Origin: Pascua guehoae
Lineage: Eukaryota > Basidiomycota > Tremellomycetes > Trichosporonales > Trichosporonaceae
Assembly: GCA_001600415.1 (NCBI GenBank)
Contig: BCJX01000006.1
Coordinates: 2,098,682 to 2,162,681, forward strand
DNA length: 64,000 nt
Direction of reading: 5' to 3'
Part shown: piece after piece, positions 32,449-42,589 of the stretch
How the letters are laid out: each line of letters begins with the position of its first letter
Numbering within the stretch: position 1 is the first letter of the stretch
Program-made: the position numbers and the translations under genes
Notes under the pieces: model-generated
The model's input: only the letters and a program-made list of their open reading frames with translations
Databases searched by the model: none
What the model was told of the DNA's origin: nothing

Positions 32449-33780
32449 ACTTCCGTCTGAGACCTGAATCCTCGAAGGCTTGTCAGGTTCAGGTTGTCGG
32501 CATAGTCGAGCTCGGTCGGTGTAAACAATTGCGCGACATTGTCGGGCAGGATAGTGTTGAGAGGAGTGGTTGGTTTGACCACAATGGTCGACGTGGGGTA
32601 GCTGTGGTAAATACACAGGTGGCGAATGAGCTGGTCTACCTGGTCCGGAGCAAAGTGCAGGTCCGCCCGACGGCAGACGAGGTCTGGGCAACGCCAACCC
32701 TGACTGGCCTCGTGGTAGACAAGGGGCGGGGGTGGCCGAAATCGGGTCCCAGGGTGGGGGGGCGACTTTGTTCGTTTGTAGTCGCCCTTGCCTGGGCCTG
32801 ACCCCTTCCCGCCCTTGCCCTTTTGCTTTTGCGTGGTTGCTTTGGCAGCCTCGGACGCGTCCAACGAAGTCGCTTCGGCCCCTCTTGGGGGAAGTAGTCG
32901 CTGAGGTGGAGGCAGTTGTAGAGGCCGCCGCTGATGCCGACGCTGATGTAGACGTCGAGGTCGACGCCGAGGTTGATGCTGGCACAGAGGCCAGCCGAGC
33001 AGGGTCGTGCTGGTTGATAAAGTCCAGCCAGCACAGAGTGTCGCTTATTTGCTGCTCGAGATGTTTAACGCAGTGCACGTTGTAGTTCCGGGGCTCCTCG
33101 TGGTTTATCATCCTGTCGGTGAAGCTCTGCGCGTCGTCGTTGACGCACAGAAGACAGAGCGCTGGTTGGATGATGACACCGCGAAGGCCCTTGACCATCG
33201 AGTACTTGCCGTCGGGTCCGAGGACACCGTTCGGGGTCGAGTCCGCGTTCGAGGTCGAGACAGCAGTCGAGGTCGAGATAGAGCGGGGTTGGGGTGGGAG
33301 GTTTGACACGACAATGTCCCTGCGAGGCTGGTACGACTCGACGTTCTTTGCTGCGTCCTCGATACGCCGCTTGTACAGGTGTGTCCGGAAAGTCGTGAGA
33401 CTGCTACGCGCTCGAGCCCCACTGTGGCAGTCTCACGACTTTCCGGTCGCGCCTGTAGATCACCTTGCAGTGTTGCTCGATGGAAACGGGGTCGGTATAG
33501 TACATGCCTGTGTCGTACGAGTACACTGGCATTGAAAATCGGGCTGTCTCCTGTGACCATTCGCCCCTTGTTAAAAACTGCTCTGGGCAAAGGTGTTGTT
33601 GGGCATGAGCGTGGATGTCCGCCAGCCTGAGCCAGCGACCTTGAGACGAGAGGCATACCACACCTGCAGAACATGGGCATCCGGATCCCTTTCATCTGGA
33701 TGGAGAGAGCGTAGGGGTCGGTGGTCGGTTGGTCCTCGTGGCTCTCGACTTGATTCTGTTTGGACTTCGCACAAGACCTC
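32391..33780 (-). pseudogene. Zinc-finger gene convergent to the recombinase, interrupted by a MITE
   Basis: Read leftward from about 33780: HEDQPTTDPYALSIQMKGIR, an intron (GTGTGG...CTCAG), and LADIHAHAQQHLCPEQFLTR up to HCKVIY. There an 80-bp element (33376-33455) interrupts. Beyond it the frame continues KRRIEDAAKNVESYQPRRD. Next come CLLCVNDDAQSF...NHEEPRNYNVHCVKH, an Ala/Ser/Thr low-complexity tract, and C-x4-C-x17-H-x4-H (WRCPDLVC...IRHLCIYH) before a stop at 32391-32393. The frame also changes once near 32870, by mutation or an unseen intron. The last Cys/His motif resembles the one inside the recombinase. Paired motifs of this sort occur at the C-termini of DUF3435/FluG-type proteins, so this gene may be a split-off partner (inference). 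No start codon could be fixed. Confidence 0.5.
33376..33455. mobile_element. 80-bp palindromic MITE with TA target duplication
   Basis: TA is at 33374-33375 and at 33456-33457. The terminal repeats are 29 bases with 26 matches (CAGGTGTGTCCGGAAAGTCG at left; the complement at right ends CGACTTTCCGGTCGCGCCTG). The interior is about 22 bases. Deleting the element with one TA restores a continuous coding frame in the surrounding minus-strand gene, so this is an insertion and the TA is its duplication. Ends and TA target fit Tc1/mariner-pogo type transposition; no transposase of that type lies in the window. Confidence 0.85.
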
Positions 33781-34010
33781 GGTGGCAGTGAGGGTAATTG
33801 CCCAGTTGTCACTTATGTGCTATTCCCAACAGAATAGAGCTATACGACCAAGTGCGGGCACGCTCCTCGTAACTCGACCCCCTCTGTACTTTTGTTATTG
33901 TAAGCTTGCTCTTCGTCTTGGCGAACCGTGCCTCAGTATCCCTAAACCCCTTTGCTGCCTGCGACTCAGCGACTTTTCTTAAAAACTAAAAGTAAAAATG
34001 AAATCTATTA

Positions 34011-34055
34011 TTGAAGGCAAACGCTCTCTCACACGGTACTCACAGTTGAACAAAC
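34011..34055 (-). pseudogene. 45-bp copy of the isocitrate lyase exon 3 / intron 3 junction
   Basis: It matches 34727-34771 with about six differences, covering the end of exon 3 (VSST codons), the GTGAGTACC donor and most of intron 3. Similarity stops sharply at both ends. It lies 636 bases downstream of the ICL stop and is too short to encode anything. Confidence 0.8.
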
Positions 34056-34199
34056 CCTTGCGCTCGCTTGAAGCAGGGTCGCTCTGACGCACGGCAAGCA
34101 GCTGAATAGCGTCTTTTGTGTGCCAAAGGACATATTATCCGCCTGTCTTTGTCTTTGACCCCCTGGTATATCGCGTACGCTGGCGCCGAGGGAAGAGTA

Positions 34200-34261
34200 G
34201 TTTTATTTTATTTTATTTTATTATTTATTTATTTTATTTATTTATGATTATTATTATTACT
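34200..34261. repeat. AT-rich simple repeat (TTTTA/TTTA/TTA)n
   Basis: About 60 bases almost purely A and T, immediately 5' of a tRNA-like sequence. Confidence 0.9.
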
Positions 34262-34265
34262 TTCT

Positions 34266-34352
34266 GTCCCCGCGGCCTAGTTGGCGAGCGTGTCGCCTTG
34301 GCACGCACGCCCCATTGTCATTCAGAAGCGCGCTGTTCTAATCCCTGTTCCC
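34266..34352 (+). tRNA. tRNA-like sequence, probably a pseudogene or SINE-type fragment
   Basis: GGCCTAGTTGGCGAGCG resembles an A box / D arm and GTTCTAATCC resembles a B box / T loop, about 56 bases apart. An acceptable cloverleaf could not be built: the D and T stems pair poorly and no convincing anticodon loop is found. A degraded tRNA or a tRNA-derived SINE head is more likely than a working tRNA. Confidence 0.25.
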
Positions 34353-34646
34353 TTTCACATTCAACGAAGCGTGTAGGTCATAGAGCAAAATGGACGAGTA
34401 CGAGTGGGATCGGGGATGTACACACTCCGCCCAAGAAACTTGGATCTTCCTGAATTCCCCTGCTTTTCCCTGAAAATACCACGTGTTTTCAGCTCTGCGC
34501 ACACAGGTTTGACCCTGAATTTGTAGGCTAAACCACGTGACAGCCTCAAAGTGCCACATCCAACTTCACAACTCGTATCACTCGTAAATGTCACTGCATA
34601 AGCACAATCCAGCTCCTCGCTACTCTGTACTACATATTCTGATGTT

Positions 34647-36520
34647 CTACAACTTGCTGGGCTTCTTGAATTGGTCTTCCGTGACACCTTTTCCCATAGC
34701 GGCCTGTCGGGAGTCAGCGGGCAAGTTTGAAGGCAAACGCTCTCTCAGATGGTACTCACGGTCGAAGAAACACCGCCGGTGACGGTCATGAGCATCGCGT
34801 CGGCATAGTCGGCACCCGACCACTTCTGGTGGGTGAGGACGTCGCAGTTAATGTCGCCCTCGCGGCGCTGGATGAGCTCGACGTAGGCCTTCATTCCCTC
34901 CTTGGCGAATGCCTCGGCGAAGAGGGCGTTGATGTAGGCGTTCGAGTGGAGACCCGCGAGGGTGATGAACTGGAACAGGAAGCCGAGCTTTCCGAGCTCC
35001 CAGACATACTCCTTCATCTCCTTGGGTCCGAGGCCAGCAGCGTCCCAGTTGAACGAGGGCGAGAGGTTGTAGGCGAGCCACTGCTTGGGGTAGACGGCGT
35101 GGACGCCGTCGGCAAACTCCTTGGCCTGGGCGTAGATGGGGCTCTTGGTCTCCATCCAGATGAGGTCGGCGTAGGGCGCAAAGGCAATGGCGCGGTTGAT
35201 GGCGCACTGGGTGCCGCCGCGGTAGCGGAAGTAGCCCTCACGGGTGCGGGGGGCGTACCAGTCCCAGAAGGGCGCCGACTTGAGACCGTTGGCCTGGGCA
35301 ATCTTGAGAGCGTCGGCGTTGGAAGCGTGGGCGGCCTCCTTGGCAAACTTGGAAGGGTCAACGCCCTGCTTCTTGAGAGCGTCGGCGAGGACGTCGTTGT
35401 AGAGCTGGAGGTTGGCAGCGGCAATCCAGTCGTCCTCAATCTGCTGGAGGGCGGCACCGTTCTTGCCGGCCGCCTCGGCCTTGGTCATGACGTCGACGAG
35501 CGAGCCAATGTTGGGGTTGGTCGAGCCGAGGATGAAGGCGTGGTCGCGCGAGTCAATGTTCGAGGTGATGAGAGTAGCGGCCTCCGAGTCGGTACGGGCG
35601 ACGGCAACGTTGGTGGTGCCCATAATGTCGCACTGGAAGCGGATGGCGACGAGGCGGTTAATGTGCTCCTGGATGGGGACGAGCACCTTGCCGGCCATGT
35701 GGCCGCACTTCTTGGTGCCGGGGGCCTGGTCCTCAATGTGGATACCGGCGGCGCCAGCCTCGACCATCATCTTGGTGAGCTTCATGACGGCGGTAAGACC
35801 ACCGTGGCCAGTGTCACCGTCGGCAACAATGGGGCGGAGGTAGTCGACATAGTCGCCCGGGTTCTCGCCCTTGGAGAGAGCCGCGCTGCGGGTGAAGCGC
35901 TGCTTGCGGTCGTGGTAGAGCTGGGCAGTGAAGAGCTGGGCAACCTTCTGGGGCACAGTGTTGGAAGGGTAGTCGGCAAGATCCGGGCCGGGCTCAAGCG
36001 ACGACGAAGCCGTCGACGAGCACTGCCATCCCGAAACGTAGACGGTCTCGAGGTGACGTGCCATTTGGGTGAGCTGCACAGGGTCGAGTCTGTGCTCGTT
36101 AGCAATCTTGTGTGTCGTGGTGGCGTGTGAAACGCAGGGGGGTACGCCTGCGCCCCAGCAAGCCGGAAACTCACGCGCCGTAGGTAAAAGTGCAGCCACC
36201 GCCCTCGCCACGCTCCTTGGACTCGAGGATCTTCCAGAGCTTCTTGGCCATGAGGTCCGAGGGGTACGAGATGGGGATGGTGCCGCGCTTGGAGACGACA
36301 TCAGCCGCCGTGTACGGGCGGGTGGTCTTGGAGAAGCGGGCCTGCTGTAGAATGAGTTAGCAAAGTGTTATTCGTGGTGGGCAAGATGGCGAGGACGCAT
36401 GTGGTTGGGTGGTGGCCGAGACACACCGCACCACACGACCGTCGCCTATGTGATTCGCACCTTCTGGAAAGCCTCGACGGCCTTGACCTCGTCCTGGAAC
36501 GCCTTAATCTCAGCAGACAT
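34647..36520 (-). CDS. ICL1: Isocitrate lyase (glyoxylate cycle)
   Basis: Exons 36461-36520, 36175-36344, 34760-36089 and 34647-34703 give 538 residues, the normal fungal length. The enzyme splits isocitrate into glyoxylate and succinate, allowing growth on acetate, ethanol or fatty acids. Key motifs: ADGDTGHGG (substrate and Mg binding), [18 protein letters not shown] with the catalytic KKCGH, then [11 protein letters not shown] and [12 protein letters not shown]. No PTS1 is present (it ends KKPSKL), so it would be cytosolic or use another route. A 45-base copy of its exon 3 / intron 3 junction lies downstream. The start ATG gives [20 protein letters not shown], conserved-looking and followed by a good donor. 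Confidence 0.96.
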
Positions 36521-39389
36521 TGTGTTCGTGTTTCGCTTTTCGATGGGTAGGACGGTACAAGTAGGTGAGATGGGAAAGGTGGGAGGGGTTGAGCTTGGGG
36601 GAGAGGCTACAGGCAACCCAAGGTCGGGTTTTTAAGTATGTGTTGGAGCTGGCGAGGAGACTCTGATTGTCGAGACGAGAGCTGGCGGCGCAGCTGGCGA
36701 CTAGCCGAAATGTCGACAAACGATCGCTGGGCTCTAAGGGTTCTCACTGCGGTCAGTCGCACGCTCGGCTGCAAGGCGGACATCTGACCGGAGCACAGGA
36801 ACAGGCGACGCCAGGGCAGGGCAACTGCAACGTCGCTGGCGAGACAACCATCAGCCAACCCTTGGGCCTCATGCCCTTGGGACATTGGTAGAGTTTGCCC
36901 CCTTTGATGGCTCTGGTAGAGTTTGTGTGGGCATTGATTGGCATTGTACCCGGGAACATGAGCGAGTGGACGCTACTGCCGAGTGCCCGAAGGTGCTGGC
37001 TTGCAAGGGGCTGGCCGGCCGGCATGCCTGAAGCTGCTGCCTGTCTGTGGAGCTGAAGCCCTTGCACGCCATGTACCGCACGCCGGCGGGACAATTGCCA
37101 CCCGGACCTACCGGCCTACCGGGTGGGCGAGAGCAGACCAGGAAGATCGCAAGCGGCCAGGCGTCATAGCCGGTTGTGCCCACGAGCCATGTAGCCGAAC
37201 ACTGACCCACTGGAGCTGTGATTTTTTCTCTTTGCGGCAAACTGGCCAGCCAACAGGATTTGCCCGACTATTTCCGCCGCGTTTTTTCGGACAAACTGGT
37301 CACCGGTGAGGGTCAAACGCTATCCCACGCCTACTCCCATCTGTCATCGGTCCTCTCAGTGACTCGCACTTTTGATAATCGACTCTGTTCAGACCGCTTT
37401 TACGCTTGTTCCAAGTCGACGCATGCGGCCCGATGACGATATCGTCTCTTGCGCCCCATGTACCCATGGCCGCCATTATCTCATGCACACTACTGTACTG
37501 ATGCAACGCCTGCATGTGTAACCATGAGCCAAACTGCGTAGACACATAGCCGTCGTCGTCTACTGTTATTGCCGGGCGGCGCATCGCAGCATATTGAACC
37601 GGCACAGAGTGCCACATGACAGAATTCTGGACGAAAAAAAAACGAACGATGGCGGTTCTCGACGAGCGACCGATCAAAAGGGTGCGAAATGTTGCGACAA
37701 GGCACTGCTGCCGCCGGCGTTCGCACTCCACCGATACACCGAGCAAACTGACATGAACCACCGCTGCATACAAAACGCATGGAATGTGCACTCGCGCTCC
37801 ACGCCCTCTGCACTCTCTCTCTCTACTGTAGAAACACCTCATGCAGGGCGGTGGTGCCGAGAATGTCTCAACGCCACCACCAACCATGGCTCCCCTTTCC
37901 CCAAACTGCCCCGCGGGTCCTCTGAGCTCCCCGAGTCTTGCATGCCGAGAGTTGAATGTTGCCCCTCTGGCCCCCCCTCTGCAACCCCCGTCGACCGTCC
38001 GAAGCCACCGACCTGATTGCCTGTGCGGAGTCCCGACCGCCTTGCGCCCACCTGCATCATCCGCCCATTGGGCCCAGTCGACTCAAAAACCAGCCCAGCC
38101 AGCCCCTGTCCTCTTCGAGTCCCTGTACTGTGCACCCTTTGGCATTTTTCCATCACCACGGCCTCGTTGGCCCACAAAACCTGGCTGCACAGGTGTCAGC
38201 CCCTCTCCCCCCCAATCTAGGCACTGGCACCCTCCCATCCATCGCCTATCTCCTATACTTCTTATCCTTTGTCCGAACCCGTTATCGGATCTGTGCGGCC
38301 CACGGGCCCGAAGACCAACCCATCCACCTGCGCAGTACAAACTTATTGTCCGTCACCGCTATTTGTACTGCTGCCGTTACCAATGTCTGTCGTGGTAGCG
38401 CCCTGATCAAGTTGACGGCCGTATGGCCATGCCCACGCGCGACTCGAGCGAGAGCCCGAGAGGCCGAGAGGCCGAGAGAGAGAGAGAGAGAGAGGAATGC
38501 ATGCCACCCACCGACTGGTCCATCTGATCGCGTCTGATCCACTCCCCCAGCCATGCCATGCCACCCAGCCCAACTGCTCACTACGAACGCCTTGTGTCAT
38601 GCAGCAGGGCCCACGGAGCTTCGGCACCCACAATGACCTCCGTGGCGTCGGGGGCACCGGGACAACGGGGGCGCCGCATTATTGCATTGATACAGAGTGC
38701 CATGTCTTGCAAGCACGCATGCATGGCGCGCGCATGGCGGCTTCCAGGTCGAAAATCGCCCTGGTGGAGATGCTCCGTCCCGCACCCTCGCACATGACTC
38801 GTTGTTGCCCACTTGATCCGCTGCACCATTGCCCATTGCCCACCCCCACTCCACTTCGCACTCCACTTCACTCCACTCGGGACATGCACATTGCACGCTC
38901 GGTCACTCGGTGATCGGCATCTTGTCAGTCATGGCAGTCGTCAGCTTTGTTCCAAGAGTGCGCATGTGACGTGCAACCTCGCACGAGATCTCAGCTCAGG
39001 CCCACCACCAGCACCATTGTCCCAGCCTAGCATACATACAGCGGGGCTTGCTTGCACGAGATCACCAGCCCATCATCCCCAGCCACATGCCACAGCAGCC
39101 ATCAAGCCATGCTGTGCTTTGCCACCACCACCCAAAAGCCAAACAAACGCCATTAGGAACAAAAAAAAAGCGGCACACACCATGATCGTCCGCACACGCT
39201 CCACACCAAAGACGGGACAAAACAATAGGCATTATTAATAGGCACTAATAATTTGGCACGCCTTCGCAGTACCAGTTAAGAGTGTCACTCACGTGACCTT
39301 CACGTGGGGTCCCACATTTCCCGCCCTCCGTCGCTTCTGTTCGAAAGTTTCATGACATGCAACGTTGTTTTGGGCTCAACCACATCAAC
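36521..39389. other. Intergenic stretch between ICL1 and PUS7
   Basis: Contains the ICL1 promoter side (36521-36900), the doubtful ORF at 37300-37887, pyrimidine-rich DNA around 37860-38300 and a GA microsatellite at about 38465-38494. No convincing gene. Confidence 0.5.
37300..37887 (-). CDS. Hypothetical ORF, doubtful
   Basis: A 195-codon frame from an ATG at 37887. The second half (ITVDDDGYVSTQFGSWLHMQ and onward) reads like a folded protein, but the first half does not and there is no splice or motif support. Chance is a fair alternative. Confidence 0.2.
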   Translation of the reverse strand: MVGGGVETFSAPPPCMRCFYSRERECRGRGARVHIPCVLYAAVVHVSLLGVSVECERRRQQCLVATFRTLLIGRSSRTAIVRFFFVQNSVMWHSVPVQYAAMRRPAITVDDDGYVSTQFGSWLHMQALHQYSSVHEIMAAMGTWGARDDIVIGPHASTWNKRKSGLNRVDYQKCESLRGPMTDGSRRGIAFDPHR

Positions 39390-42183
39390 ATGGCCGAGCA
39401 AGAGCACGAGCTAGAGGACAAGAAGCGCGTGCGCCAAGACGACGACGAGGAGCGTCAGGCAAAGAAGCCCCGCGAGTCTGCGGATGAGGCCAGTGCAGCC
39501 GCACCACCTCTTACGAGCCTTGCAGCCGATGCCGTCGTCCCCGTTTCGAGGCTGGGTCTCAAGCCTGTCCCTCCCGAGCTGCCCCCCTCGCTTGAACTGG
39601 TCAAGGGAGCCAAGACCGACTTGTCGTCCCGCGATGGCTTTGTAGGCGAGGCTGAAGTCGGCATCATTGGCTTTGTCGGCGACCCAGAGTTTGCTGGCGT
39701 CAACGGCGTCATTAAGCAACGGTAGGCTGCCTCCCACAGCTCCTTTGCTGCTGTCCACTGACATGTGATAGGTTCACCGACTTTCTCGTCAACGAGATCT
39801 CTTGGGAGGGTGAAGTTCTGCACTTGGTCGACATTGGCTTGCCCGATGAGCCGGACCAGGATGCAGCCAACCCGGACAATGCCGAGGCAGAGGCCCCAAA
39901 GGCGGAAACCAAGGACGAAACCTCGGTAGCGGCCACGGCGAACGAAGCAGAACCCGAGGCTCCACAGGACGCCGATCTCCCCGAGAACCTTCGGTTCCCA
40001 CCCCATGCCGACTGGCCATCCTCGGCTTCAGCGGCACTCCGTTCGCACTTCTCCGACGAAGCCATCATTGCCCTACACAACCTGCTCCTTGAGGGTAGAA
40101 CCCCTCCGCCCAAGCAGGACTCGGGCTGGGGCAGTCGCCAGGCTTCGCAGCCTTCAACAGAAGAAGAGTTGGCCTTCAATGCAGCCCCCATTCCTGATCC
40201 CGCCCCCACCCAAGGTCGCCAGCGCGGGCGTGGCCGCGGACGTGGCGGACGGGGAGGACGGGGAGGACGTGGTGGCCCAGGAGAGCAATGGAGGCCAGCA
40301 GACACCCGCGAGGTTGTTTCCCAGGTAAGTCTAACAGACACTGTGGACAAGCCCCTACCAGGCGATACTTGAGCTTACTATAAACCAGGTCATTGCAGAC
40401 AAGGATGCGCGCACTGCTGCCCATCGTGTCATCCGCGAGACCTTCAAGGGCTTGTTCGAAACCTCTGCCCGTGATTCGGCGGAAGGACAGTGCCTTTCTA
40501 TCAAGTGGTCTTCTGGGAACCAACGTCGCCGGACTGAACAGAAGCGTACGTGCTGCTCCTGGATTGCTGGCTGATACTGTTTCCAGCCAAGCGGCCCCGT
40601 CTGCCAAACTACATTCACTTCACACTGCACAAGACCAACCGCGAGACGCAGGACTGCCTGGGCCACATTAGCCGCATGCTCAACGTCAACCAGAAGGATC
40701 TCACTGTCTGCGGCACAAAGGACAAGCGTGCTATTACAGTGCAGCGCGTCTGTTTGAAGCGTAACGGGCAGTCTTTGAGGTCTGTTTGGCGGTCGGTCAA
40801 CGGCGTCAAGTCTGGCAGGAGGACAGACGAAGCAGCCGTTGAGGAGCGCGGCGAACGCGGCACCCGTATTGGTGACCTTGCTTATTCTTCGCAATTCCTC
40901 GAGCTCGGCCGGCTCAAGGGAAACCACTTTACCATTACCTTGAGGTATGTCGCCGTGTTGGGCGCACAGGCTCACAATTCCAGGAATGTCCACGGTGCCA
41001 GCACGGAGGAGATTGACAAGGCCATGTCGTCGATTCGTGACCACGGATTCATCAACTTTTTCGGTATGTCACCTTTTGAAAGCGCACGGATGCTAACCTA
41101 CAAGGGATGCAGCGGTTCGGGACGTCCACGGTTCCCACCCACGTCATCGGCCTGCTTCTGCTCCAGGCAAAGTGGGGTGAGGCCATCGACAACCTCCTTT
41201 CGCTCCGAGAGGGAGAGCATCCCGATTGCACTCGGGCGAGGCTGGCGTGGTTGGACGATGGTGACTTTAAAAAGGCACTGGAGATTATGCCTCGGCGCTC
41301 AGTTGCTGAGCGGTGCATTTGGGAGTACTGGAAGCGGGGCAACCGCTTCGAGGACAAGCTTGGCGCCATGAGCAGTGTAAGCATCGAGTGTGGCAGCGTA
41401 TCCTGACTTGCAGATTCCTCGCAACCTCCGGACCATGTATGTCCACGCATACCAGAGCTACCTCTGGAACCTGGTTGTGTCTGAGCGCGTCAAGTTGTCA
41501 CGGACCGCCGCACTCGTGGGCGATCTGGTGTTTGCAGATGGCCAAGATGACGACGGTACGTCTGGGGAATGACATGCATGCTCAACCGCCATGCTGACCA
41601 ACGGTAGACGACGCCAAGGAGACGTCGTCATCGCGCGAGGTCAAGCAGCTCACCGATGCCGACGTGGCCAACTATACGCTCGCAGATGTCGTCATGCCGC
41701 TGCCTGGCTGGAATGTCGAATATCCTGGTGGAGACATTGGCAAGCTGTATTTCGACATTCTGGCTGCCGACGGCCTGGATCCTCACAAAATGCGCCGTGA
41801 CCAGCGGTAAGTGCTGTTTCACAACGCCGAAATGACAACCGGCTGATTCCAATCCCAGCGAGTACTCGCTTCCAGGCGGGTACCGCAAGGTTGTCCAAAA
41901 GCCCACCAACGTGTCGTGGGAGCACATTCGGTACACCGACCCCGAACTCCCGCTGGCCCAGTCTGACGAAGACCGTATCCTTGGTCTGAACCCTCCGACT
42001 TGCGACGACCCCGAGGGCAAGTTCCAAGCTCTCAAGATTTCGTGGTCTTTGGGCACAGCGTCATACGCGACCATGGCCCTGCGCGAAATCACGCGCCAGG
42101 AGACATCAGTCTGGCACCAAATTGGCCTCACCATGACGGGTGAGGACAGGGCGCACCGCGGTACTGCTGGAAATGACAACTGA
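39390..42183 (+). CDS. PUS7: tRNA/mRNA pseudouridine synthase Pus7 (TruD family)
   Basis: Nine exons: 39390-39721, 39772-40324, 40389-40545, 40587-40944, 40984-41063, 41105-41376, 41414-41555, 41608-41806 and 41859-42183, giving 805 residues. Pus7 converts U13 and U35 of tRNAs and other RNA uridines to pseudouridine. The TruD catalytic segment is clear: LTVCGTKDKRAITVQR with the nucleophilic Asp. NYIHFTLHKTNRETQD, GNHFTITLRNVHG, INFFGMQRFGT and MYVHAYQSYLWNLVVSER are family hallmarks in order. FTDFLVNEISWEGEVLHL is the N-terminal family motif. The N-terminus (DKKRVRQDDDEERQAKKPR) is a likely nuclear signal. Unusual: an insert at about 265-285 carries an RGG-type tract (GRQRGRGRGRGGRGGRGG), which would add RNA-binding capacity. 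Confidence 0.95.
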
Positions 42184-42589
42184 GAGAGTGCTGTAGCAAA
42201 ATAGACTATGCATACATGTCCAGGGTTTGCTAGCTCAAGGGCGCGGAATCGAAGATGGCTATGAGGTCACGTGATATAACTTTCCACGTGGGGTGGCGAC
42301 GCGTCTTGCCAGGGTGCAAGGGTGGCTGATTTCATGGCAGGTCAGACGCGTCACGAGGGAGTCAAGGCTACCCAAAAGATTGGATGACCGTTCCTGGGAC
42401 TGGGTGGGGTGGAGGAGGCGCGCGTCACAAACCAGACCAACTCTTGTCTCTTGTCTCTCTTGTCTCTCTTGTCTCTCGTCATCTCGCAATTCCTACTACC
42501 AAATCTCATTGTCATCCTACAACCCGTATTCCTTGTCGCCCCGCTCCCATCTCTTCCCCCCATCCACCATCTCGGTCACCACCACCGCC
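42184..42589. other. PUS7-CDT2 intergenic region
   Basis: 406 bases with a CTTGTCTCT tandem repeat (about 42442-42478) and a CT-rich leader before the CDT2 ATG. No gene. Confidence 0.55.

Larger units (their letters stand above)
34056..34646. other. Stretch between recombinase island and ICL, AT-rich run and tRNA-like sequence
   Basis: Contains the (TTTTA)n/(TTTA)n run at 34200-34261, strikingly AT-rich against the GC-rich background, and the tRNA-like sequence at 34266-34352. No coding sequence is supportable. Confidence 0.5.

Noticed and set aside
27617..33457. Treating the inverted TIR-like sequences at about 27800 and 33376 as the two ends of one 5.6-kb recombinase transposon
   Set aside because: Each is explained as part of its own short TA-flanked MITE: both copies have left and right ends close together, and the 33376 copy interrupts a gene. 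Tyrosine-recombinase elements are also not expected to have such ends.
34727..36130. 467-codon plus-strand frame
   Set aside because: It is antisense to isocitrate lyase.
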